Shown: positions 39,996-49,465 of the stretch, piece by piece | Position numbering within the stretch: the first letter of the stretch is position 1 | How the letters are laid out: each line of letters starts with the position of its first letter | Assembly: GCA_028551475.1 (NCBI GenBank) | Contig: CM052356.1 | Span: 29,911,884 to 29,975,883 of the forward strand | Direction: 5' to 3' | Source of the DNA: Casuarina equisetifolia | Taxonomy: Eukaryota; Streptophyta; Magnoliopsida; Fagales; Casuarinaceae | DNA length: 64,000 nucleotides | Position numbers and translations under genes: made by a program | Notes under the pieces: model-generated | What the model saw: only the letters and a program-made list of their open reading frames with translations | Databases searched by the model: none | What the model was told of the DNA's origin: nothing

Positions 39996-41035
39996 ATGGA
40001 GGTGTAAGAATTAGAGTAATTGTACCTATTTGATACTTATATTGGACATGAGATATTTGTTGTTCAATAACCTTTCTCTTTCGACATATGAAGTGTGCAA
40101 TACCATAAAATTTTTCCATTAAGTAATATGACTATGATTTTAATTTAAAATTATATTTTTTTGTGTATGAATCTGTGCTTATAATATGAAGTGTGAGCTA
40201 GATAAAAATAACATTGGATAATGGTTTATGTTGGCTGTACCGAGACCCAAAACTTCCCCCATGAAGGAATGGCTACTAAACCACCATGGTCAAGGATCCA
40301 TTTCTGGCCTCTTGCCATAGCCCTATCTTCACCACCTTCAGGTCCCTCTCCAAGGATTCTCAAGCCAATATAGCTAAATGCTGAGCCAAACATTGTGCTG
40401 TGACCCACTAGGTGGAAACCCCAACCTCCGTCTTCGTTCTATCCAACAAACACATAGATAAACAAATGTATAATATTCCAAAATTAGTAGAATTGTGTTT
40501 AGCTGAAGGGGAAAAAAAAAGGAGAAGGAAAAATAATAACACCTAATGATTATACAAGTATCTAATAATTTCCTTTTGATGTGTTGGTGAAAATACAACA
40601 TTGAGATCTCTAGTGACGTATAATGCCATTACCTGAATACCATATTCAAATAAAAGTAGATTTGATAAAGAAGTTTCTAGGTTAATTTAGTCATTCCATT
40701 ATAGCCAAACATGTCTATCAATACATAAATGTACGGTGAAAGTGCATTGTGCATGTGTGCTTGAACTTGTTTTGAAAAAAGTTACCAAAAAAAAAGTCAT
40801 TGATCACACTTTCCTTCTTCTTTTGGATTTTTGTTGGCATGTAATATTAATATTGTTTTAGAGGTAATTTAAAAAAATTGTAACCTTGGTAATGGTCCAT
40901 ATTGAATGTATAAATATCTTTGTGAAAAAATATAATATTTTTATGCAAACATCGTTTGCTAGGGCTTTAGAGGTGCAAATACATGTCAAAAAATTAGAAC
41001 ATAGTAAAAATAAAATGAAAGAAAAAGAAGGATAA

Positions 41036-41121
41036 CTGATGATTATATAAGTATCAAATAATTTTCTTTTCATGTGTTGAGAAAATAGCATTGTGACTTC
41101 TAGCGAGTTATAATGCCGTTG
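41036..41121 (-). pseudogene. Fossil second copy of OSC exon 3 in intron 2 of copy D
   Basis: Decayed exon 3 with the same layout as in A, B and C; the true exon lies at about 40632-40543. Confidence 0.7.
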
Positions 41122-42109
41122 CCCATTTGTGTGCAAATATGTTAGCCCTTATCGAAGGAATCAATAAATGAGTGATGTTCCTTATTAAATGTGTACAAAT
41201 CTTAGTCAAGAAGTGCAGTATTTTGTGCATACATCATTATACATTGGTGAAGATAACTAAAGTAGGGAGTGATAATGCTTTTTTGTAGAATGGTGAGAGA
41301 AATGCATACAAAGGGTTGAACGAAGAACAAGGGGCCAGCATTTTCAGCCGGCCAATGGCCATCGTGAGCCTGAATGGAAGCAAAATAGCTTAGTGCTCTT
41401 CTCAGTGTCGTTGTCACTGCTTCCTCCGTTATCACCTGTGTCTTTCACTTTCACTGCTGGCGTAATCGGCAGACATGGGTTCTCCTTCCTAAGCTGTGAG
41501 TTTTTCATATCAGATAAAGACATGACCACGTGAAAAATCAATCAGATCCTCCCATTTGAAAATTACAAGAGTACAAGACGAAGCAATAAAAACAAGTTTC
41601 TCATTGATACGGTGGACCATATTCAAATCTACATTAAAGGTAACAGTAGATGGACACAAGCAAACAAATAAATAGATTCGACTGAACCTGGAACTTTGGC
41701 CTAATTTCCATACTGTATTTCCAAGAATGGCTCAATTCTTAGAAAAACGGTTTCGCATGGAAATCTATTGTGGATTCTAAATTTACACTCAAGGAAACAA
41801 GCAGAAGTTTCTAGTTGAAGAGTCACTTTTCCTCTAGAGCCTCTTACTGTGTATGTTCCTTGCTTTAATTACACGATGAAGTCACTGTGTAAAAGAATAA
41901 GTGATAGCCAAGACCTGCATCCTCATCAAAAGATCACCGCTTTGTTTTCTTTGGAACCTATTTTTCTTAAACTCCTGACGAGCCTTTTCAACTTCAGCAC
42001 GTTCTTCGGGAGTGCCCACATCAGGGTCGAATTCCCAGTGTTGCCGCCCGATGAAATTGTTTAGGCTGACCAGCCCGGGCACTTCTTCGGCTATCTTCAG
42101 CTTCCACAT

Positions 42110-42485
42110 CCTCTATCTATGTAACAAATAGACGGTTGTTAAACCAGATTGTTCTGAAGGATATTGCCAAAAAAAAAAAAAAAAAGACGTATATGAAGTA
42201 GTGGAAAGAGAAACTGCGTGGAGTCGCTTATGTGCCTGGAAAGTATGACAGCCATTTGCAGTAATAGAAAGAATTGTTCATTTTGTAGTACATATTATAC
42301 TTCATGAAATATCGTTCAAGACTAGACCGGTTCTTTGCTAAATGACATAAAATCTCGAGAAACGCTCGAATAGCCAGCATTATAACGTGCCAAAAGAAGT
42401 TGGCTATGAGTTTGTCGCCAAGATAGTTAAACTCACGGAATTCGGATATATCATTGGTAACATAATAGTAGTCTACAAGAATGAG
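42110..42485 (-). promoter_or_regulatory. Leader/upstream region of OSC D, C-type
   Basis: Similar to 26381-26738. The match stops at ctacaagaatg, before the TATA-bearing block of C, so D has lost its equivalent core promoter or it lies elsewhere. Confidence 0.5.
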
Positions 42486-43035
42486 ATTGAAAGTATTCCA
42501 GGTTTGGGTTTTGCAATTGCTTGTAAAAGGAAGCGTTAATGGACAAACTAAGCAGTCTTTACAGCATATCATGAATGGGTTAATCGAAAAAAGAAAAGTC
42601 TAATACAAAGCAGTGTTTTCCTCATAAGACGAAATCGCTCCATTTTACATGAATTAAGCATTGTAATCATGACATTCCCCTTGTTTATCCTATGTCATTA
42701 CCAAGTCGACCAAGCAATTACTCTTCTTTATTCTCTCTATCAACTTCCTTTTGAATCTCTACCAAGTTACATCATTAACATGGCAATAAGAAAATAAGCA
42801 TAATACAAAACATTTTATTTTTTTTTTGGATATTTATCTCATACAAATATTTATGTGTAAATTATTATTTTTAGTTTGAACTCACATAATTTTTTTGATA
42901 GCTAATTAAATGAAATGCAACATGCATAAGACTCGTTAACGACATATTTATATGCAATTCGTGGGAAACTTTAACCAATAAAGTTATATCTTACCCATAC
43001 TCCTAATTTTGATTCCATAATTGATATCATATTGA
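42486..43035. other. Spacer upstream of OSC D; no gene seen
   Basis: AT-rich DNA without recognisable repeats or coding potential. Confidence 0.4.
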
Positions 43036-43039
43036 ACAC

Positions 43040-43345
43040 AAAAGCATGAGGCTATCTTCGAGATATGCCTGGACAGGATCTCCTTGAGTAGTACTTAACT
43101 TTTTCATGATGTCTAATCGTCTTCTCGTTGGAGCTAAATGAACAGGAGTGCCCATCATGAACAGCAACTAAGCAGACACCTATATTTCCTAACAATAATT
43201 CAGTCACAGTCTCAGTGTGGTCCTCACCGAAGACCAAGACAAGGGATATTTGTCCCGCCATGCTATCCCTTATTTGCAAGTTTCAGTTTCTTGTTGACAA
43301 GAACTGTAGCAAATTCAACGTGGCCGAGCAATATTTTCATGAATA
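43040..43345 (-). pseudogene. Ankyrin-repeat protein pseudogene fragment
   Basis: Three minus-strand frames together give successive ankyrin-like units: LGHVEFATVLVNKKLKLANK, then HTETVTELLLGNIGVCLV, then TPVHLAPTRRRLDIMKKL. The TPVHLA and GHxExxxxLL patterns are typical of plant ankyrin proteins (ITN1/ACD6-like). Frameshifts separate the units and no flanking exons were found, so it is a broken fragment. Subfamily uncertain. Confidence 0.65.
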
Positions 43346-44152
43346 AGGGTTCTCGTCAAAGGATGATTTTTTTTTTTTAAATATTACGCTGTACACATAT
43401 GGGATATCATATCCCATACCTCAAGATCAAAATTCCTACTAGCTTATCTCTAAGCTAGCTGACTAAGCAACATTATCGGAAGATATCAAAGAAGCGTTTT
43501 TGAGATTGGGAGCATTCTTTTGGATCAATGTTTTGGTGAATCAGCAAGCTGAGGAGAAGTCAACAAGAAATTTCACAGTAACTAAAGCAGTGTTTTCCAT
43601 GTGAACTGTTAGAAAATATGACCTTTGAAACCACACAAGAAACTTCAACAAGAAACCACGGAGTAACTAAGCACAGATTTTTTCTGCGTGAAATACCGTC
43701 CCAAAGCGACGGTCCCTGCAGGTTTGAAGAAAACAGATGAGAAGGAATCCGGCACGATGCCTTCCCAATAACGAACAAAAATCGTTTTCCGATGAAGGGA
43801 TCGCCTCTTATCGGTTCTTTGATAATTGCCGCGGTCTTTGACTAGTTCTTGGAATAGTAGAAAATGAAAAGCAATACAAAAGTAACAACGACAAATGAGC
43901 CTTAAAATGGAGCAGGATAGGTGGGTATAAAGCATCTTTGTTTGCACCCATCTCTGTTCCTACTTGTTTGAATCCTGCGTAGGTGGGATTGAAGGCCAAA
44001 GCCATATTTTCTGCTACAAGAGATCTCGTTGGAATGACGTGTTGTATTAAAAGATATATTGCCGGCCCACCCATGTCCTTGGAACGTCATGTAATATTTA
44101 AGGTCTATTGCAGGAATCTACTCAATGTTTCTTTAAGATTCTTGTAGTGGTC
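43346..44152. other. Unassigned DNA between the ankyrin fragment and the copia element
   Basis: Several overlapping minus-strand ORFs (43560-44090) have no recognisable domain, and none clearly dominates. The last about 50 bases match DNA downstream of CYP716A near 3080-3110. Confidence 0.4.
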
Positions 44153-44423
44153 TGAAGAATTTGATGAACTCTTATATGTTTGGAATAAAAGCTTGTTTAT
44201 TGATCAAGCAAAATCAAAACTAGTAACAAGAGAAAACAAAGCCGTAGAGAAAAGAACTTTTAGTGTGCAGCTATATTGAAAACATTATAACCTAAGAGGC
44301 TATATATAAACAAAAGTAAGGCTTATACAAAGAAACCTTAGTATCCTACAAAATAGGAAAAATAGATTGAGATCCTACAATATATGAAAAATATATCAAA
44401 GAGAAAATCGTCAATCTTCAACA
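44153..44423 (-). repeat. 3' LTR of the copia element (271 bp)
   Basis: Begins TGTTGAAGATTGACG and ends TTCA in element orientation. By eye it differs from the other LTR at about 15 of 271 positions. A polypurine tract (CTTGAAGGGAGG in element orientation) abuts it at about 44424-44435. Confidence 0.9.
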
Positions 44424-47400
44424 CCTCCCTTCAAGTTGAGGGTCAAAAAAAGTCCATGACCCCAAGCTTGCTAAGGAGATGATAGTGTTGATTTATCCTT
44501 AAAGCCTTGGTCAAAATATCTACAGGTTGGTCACTACTTCTAACATGTGCTGTGCTAATTAAACCATGACGTATTTTTTCTTGAATAAAATGACAAGAAA
44601 CATCTATGTGCTTGGTCTTTTGATGAAAGATTGGGTTTTTTTGCCAATTTTTATGCTACCTCATTATCACAATATAACAACACTAGCTGTATAACATTAA
44701 TTCCCATATCTTTTAATAGGCCAACCAACCAAACAATCTCACAAGTAGTAATTGCCATGGCCCTATATTCGGTCTCTGTTGAAGAAAGAGTTACAACTAG
44801 TTGCTTTTTACTTTTCTAAGAAATTACTGAATGTCCAAGTGTAAGACAAAAGCCAATAGTGGATCGACGTGTCATAGGGCATTTTGCTTAACTAGCATCA
44901 CAGAAAGCTTGCAAGAGAAAATCACCATCTAAAGGAAAGAATAAGCCAAGCCCTATTGTTCTTTTGAGATACTTAACAATGCGAAGAGCTGCTTCCTAGT
45001 GGGATCGTTTGGGAGTATGCATGAACTGACTTAAGAGGTGTACTGGAAAAGCTATGTCAGGGCATGTCATATCAAGATAATTCAACTTACCAATCAACTG
45101 CTGATAACTCAAGATGTTCTCAAATGGTGGATCATCTATTTATGGACAAACTTGCTTATTATATTTTAAGTTAGTGAATAAGACATTTGTTTTCATGGAA
45201 TTTTCAATAAGCTTTACAACTAATAGTCCCAATTTAGAAATTAATTTGAAGATATATTTACATTGACTGAGATGCATGCCATTTGAATCTTGAAGGATCT
45301 CAATCTTAAGAAAATACTTAAGTTCTCCTAAATCCTTGATTCGAAATATAGAATGAAGATAAGCTTATAAAGTCTTAATTTCTTATGTATCATCACCAGT
45401 AGTTAAAATGTCATCCACATATATGAGCACTAAAACAATATTACCAGCTTGTCCCTTAGTGAAAAGAGAATAGTCTTATAACGATAGTCAATAACCAATA
45501 GACATTAGAGCTTTTGTAAACTTCTCATTCCACTGTCGTGAAGCTTGCTTTAACCTATATAAAGATTTCTGCAACCTACATACTTTGGATCCCCTTCAAA
45601 AGGACTCCTAGGTGGAAGTTTCATGTATACTTTCTCATCTAAGTCTCCTTGTAGAAATGCATTATAGACATCCATTTGTCGGATAGTCTATTTACATTGT
45701 GAAGCAATAGATAATGCACTTCTAACTGTCACCGATTTTACTATAAGAGAGAAAGTCTCATGATAATCAATCCCTTTTATCTGACTATAACCTTTTGCTA
45801 CTAGACGAGCCTTAAAGTGCTCAATACTCCCATCAGCATGATACTTAATCTTGTATACCCATTTACATCCTATGGGTTTTCGCTGTGGTGGTAGGTCTAC
45901 CAGTTCCTATATTCCATTCGATTCTAATGCTTTTATTTCCTAATCCATAGCATCTCACCATTTAGAATCCATAATTGTCTCATGGTAGAACAAGGGTCCT
46001 ATCTCAGGTGAAATGGCTGCTATGAAGTGTTGATGTGGAATGGGTAAATGTGTATAAGATACATAGTCAGAGATGAGGTACTGTATGGATGGACTGACAA
46101 CGTTGTTGCAGACATAATCTTAAGTCCATATAGGTGGCTTGGAAATTCTATTAGATCGTCTAAGAAGTGATGGAGGAACTATAGGATCAGGCATGGTTGA
46201 TAAGGAAGGATCATCCGTTGTCTCACCATCATAAGTGAAAACAGGAGGTGATGTAGAAGGAGGATATGAAATCTCCAAGGTAGAATCATTGGATTGGTTG
46301 CTTGATGTATTGAAAGTGGTAATACCTAATGTAGTATGAGTGGTAGTATTAGGAATGGGATCTGATTGTGTAAGAGAGTTTACTTGAGCATCTAAATTAG
46401 GGTTAACTCTAATAACTTGTTGTGCAAGCTCTTTATCTTGAGATGGCGTCATAGGAAATTTTGAAGAATGAGACCTAGTCTTTATGTTTGTAAAAGGAAA
46501 AATAGTTTCATGAAAATGAATATCACAACTTACAAAAATTTTTTTTTTCAATGTCATAAAGTTTATACCCTTTTTGCCTAAAAGGGTATCCTATGAAAAT
46601 ACTAGAAATAGCTCGAGGAGCAAATTTATCTTTGTGCCTTACTACTGAAGCATAGCAAAGATAGCCAAAGACTCGAAATCCTGAGAGGTCAGAAGCTTTC
46701 TCATGAATCACTTCATAAAGAGATTTTTCATGTAAGACTGAAGAAGGAATGCGATTGATAATGTGTGTAGCAGTAAGTATACACTCACCCCTAAAAACAT
46801 TTAGGCATATGACTTTGAAATTTTAATGCCCATGCAACATCTAATAAGTGGCGATGCTTACATTCTACCACACCATTCTGTTGCGGGGTATATACACATG
46901 AGCTCTCATGCATTATATCTTGTGATGAAAACAACTTGTTACATGATGAATCAAAGAAATCAGTTGCATTATCAGAACGAATGCGTTTGATCCTAATGTT
47001 AAAATGATTCTTAATTGTATTAAAAAAAGTTTCAAATGTGATATTGTTTCAGTCTTATGTTTCATGAGAAAAGTCTAGGTCCTTCGTGAAAAATCATCAA
47101 CAATGGTTAGAAAATATTTCAAACCATCATGATTTAGGGCATGATATGGTCCCCAAATATCCACATGGATTAAATCAAAAAGATTCTTGACATTCTCAGT
47201 GCAAACAATGAATGGATCACATGTTTGCTTAGCAAGAGGACAAATTGAGTAATAAAAATCTAAAGATGGAAAATCTTTGAAATTATTCAAAAATTTAAAT
47301 TTAGATGAAGACATGTGACCAAGTCTCAAATGCCATAGATGAAAATTAAGGTCATTGTGTGTTGAAGTAATGGAAAGGGTAGGTGCAGTACTGGAAGATT

Positions 47401-48801
47401 GGCTAACATAGTTATTCTTAGGATGTAAAAAAAAATAAAGTCTATGTCACATTCTGCCAATCCCTTTGATATCATCTATAGAAAAGTCCTGAAACACATA
47501 TAAATCAGCATAGAAAACCACTAAACAGTTATTCTTAACAGTGAATTTAGCTACGGATAGTAAGTTATATTTGAAATCATGAGAGTAAAGTACTGTGTGC
47601 AATTTCAAACTGTTGGCTAGGGTTATGGAACCAGTGTGGGTGACCAGGGTTAGTTCTCCATTCGGTAATTTAATAGATCTAGACTTAGACATGCATTTAA
47701 CAGGAAATTCTAAACAATTAAAATCAGTAATAATATGATCACTGGCCTCACTATCTATAATCCAAATGTAAGGAAAAGATTCTAAATAATTGCTCCATTA
47801 GCATGAGAGGTCCTACCATAGTCCTTTTTGATCAAATGGATAATGTGGTCATATTGCTTTGGTGTGAAAGTACAATAACTATGCGTAGCAGTGGCTAGAT
47901 TAACAATATAGTTACTAGCAAAATTCTTATGACCTGGAGGATAGCCATTAAGCTTGTAACAAGCCTCTTTTTTATGCCCAAAAAGCTGACAATGCTTACA
48001 TTGATGCCCCTTAAGAAAATAACAACTTTTCTTGCGATGCCCCTTGAGCCCACAATACTCACATTTAGGTTTATTAAAAACCCTAGACAACATGATAGTC
48101 ATAAGGTGGTGATTCTGTTCGCAATGGAGAATATGGCAAATAAAATCAAGCACACCAAGTGTTTGATAAAAGAATTATAGATGCACAAAGCCAAAAAATT
48201 CTCTGAGAAAAATAATTGTTCGACAAAGTATTCAAACCATAATGGTAAATCAAAATAGTCACAAAGTTTGGAAGTGAACGAGAAAATACCAAGGTTTTGG
48301 TGTGAACAGTATAGTCAAAATCGATAAATAAATCACCATTCTTTTTATCGAAGAGAAAGAAAATACCAAATAAAGGTTGTACCTTTCCATCAGAATGAAA
48401 GAGAAAACCAAATAATGAGTTCCTGTTGCAACCAAATAAAGATTGCACCTTTCTGTCAAAATAGAGAGAAAATAACCCTCGTAGCTTTGTTGGAGAAGAG
48501 GACAAAATGGTGGCAAGATCAAGGAAACCAATGAGAGAACCAATTCCTTTGTTTAGTTAACAAAAGAAAAAGACAAAAAATTGGCAATACCAAGAAACCC
48601 AAATCGAGAATGCCAAAAAGTTAAATTTTCTTACTAAACCAAGAATACCAAGAGAATTAAACCAAAATAGTAGAACCTTACGAAGAGAGAAAAGCCATTG
48701 CCACACCTTTTTCTTGAATTCAAAGAGAGAAAGCCATTCTCTTTATGCGTATGACTTGGCAATGTGAACAAAAACTAAGCAAAAAACCCAACAAAATCAT
48801 T

Positions 48802-48815
48802 GGCTCTCGATACCA
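48802..48815 (-). promoter_or_regulatory. Copia primer-binding site
   Basis: In element orientation TGGTATCGAGAGCC directly follows the 5' LTR, resembling the initiator-tRNA-Met type site (TGGTATCAGAGC) common in plant copia elements. Confidence 0.8.
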
Positions 48816-49086
48816 TGAAGAATTTGATGAACTCTTGTATTTTTGGAACAAAAGCTTATTTATTGATCAAGCAAAACCAAAACTAGTTACAAGAGAAAAC
48901 AAAGCCGTAGAGAAAAGAACTCTTAGTGTGCGGCTATATTGAAAACATTATAATCTAAGAGGCTATATATAAACATAAATAAGGCTTATACAAGGAAACC
49001 CTAGTATCCTACAAAATAGGAAAAATAGATTGAGATCCTACAATATAGGAAAAATATATCAAAGAGAAAACCGTCAATCTTCAACT
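48816..49086 (-). repeat. 5' LTR of the copia element (271 bp)
   Basis: Same length and ends as 44153-44423, except that the first base of the element is changed (AGTTGAAG instead of TGTTGAAG). Confidence 0.9.
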
Positions 49087-49465
49087 CCAATGATGTTGCC
49101 AGAAAATTTATCATCCAAACGTGTTTGCTTGAACTGAGCACTATGAAGATCACGTAATCGCCTAAGAATGTTTGTTTAATCATGAGCCAAGATTGGCTTT
49201 AATCAGATCCTCCTAATGTTAGTACATTGAAGCCAAAATCATCAACACAAAGTGGTTCTAAAACATAGTTATTCCTTATCCATTTCACATTTTTCTTTAT
49301 GTCTTGAATGTATCTGGGGAACATATAGTGACAAGGGGTTGGTAAAGGGAATTTCACACGATGCAAGTAAAAGGAACAAAAAAAGGAGAAACAACCAAGG
49401 ACAAGTTTGACTTCTGTTTGGTATAGAAAATGAACGGAGAGTTTGAGTTAATTTGTGAGGACAAC
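49087..49465. other. Duplicated CYP716A downstream flank
   Basis: Bases 49090-49260 match 3130-3300, and 49380-49465 match 4385-4440, in the same relation to their P450 copies. No gene. Confidence 0.65.

Larger units (their letters stand above)
35355..42109 (-). pseudogene. Oxidosqualene cyclase D pseudogene
   Basis: Exon 1 (42109 to about 41915, [12 protein letters not shown]) is open and C-like. Lesions downstream: a two-base deletion in exon 2 near 41436, Q to TAG at the end of exon 3 (40545-40543), a donor change after exon 5, Q to TAA in exon 6 right after FVG (38702-38700) and at least two stops in the last exon (from about 35497). Intron 4 carries the LINE fragment shared with B, and intron 9 the AT-rich repeat shared with B. 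MLCYYR replaces MLCYCR. D keeps the uninterrupted exon 13/intron 13 site (36651-36667) into which a LINE jumped in B. Non-functional as an enzyme. Confidence 0.9.
44153..49086 (-). mobile_element. Ty1/copia LTR retrotransposon, degenerate, both LTRs present
   Basis: Read on the minus strand: 5' LTR, primer-binding site, gag with two CX2CX4HX4C knuckles (CEYCGLKGHRKKSC and CKHCQLFGHKKEAC, about 47970-48070), a protease-region remnant (47447-47770), GAG-pre-integrase RLGHMSSSK and integrase core HVDIWGPY...VDDFSRRT (47075-47329), GYPFRQKGYKLYD (about 46560), a hinge (46120-46500), then RT (about 45950-45000) and RNase H (about 45000-44450) with many stops, and the 3' LTR. Integrase before RT defines the copia order. 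It lies in the duplicated DNA downstream of the CYP716A pseudogene. No clean target duplication was seen. Confidence 0.92.

Noticed and set aside
1600-41121. The two exon-3 copies as mutually exclusive alternative exons
   Set aside because: The upstream member lacks its acceptor and has stops or length changes in the copies read in detail, so it is a fossil rather than an alternative exon.
43560-44090. Overlapping minus-strand ORFs as a small gene
   Set aside because: No recognisable domain, no clear start or splice structure, and no frame dominates.
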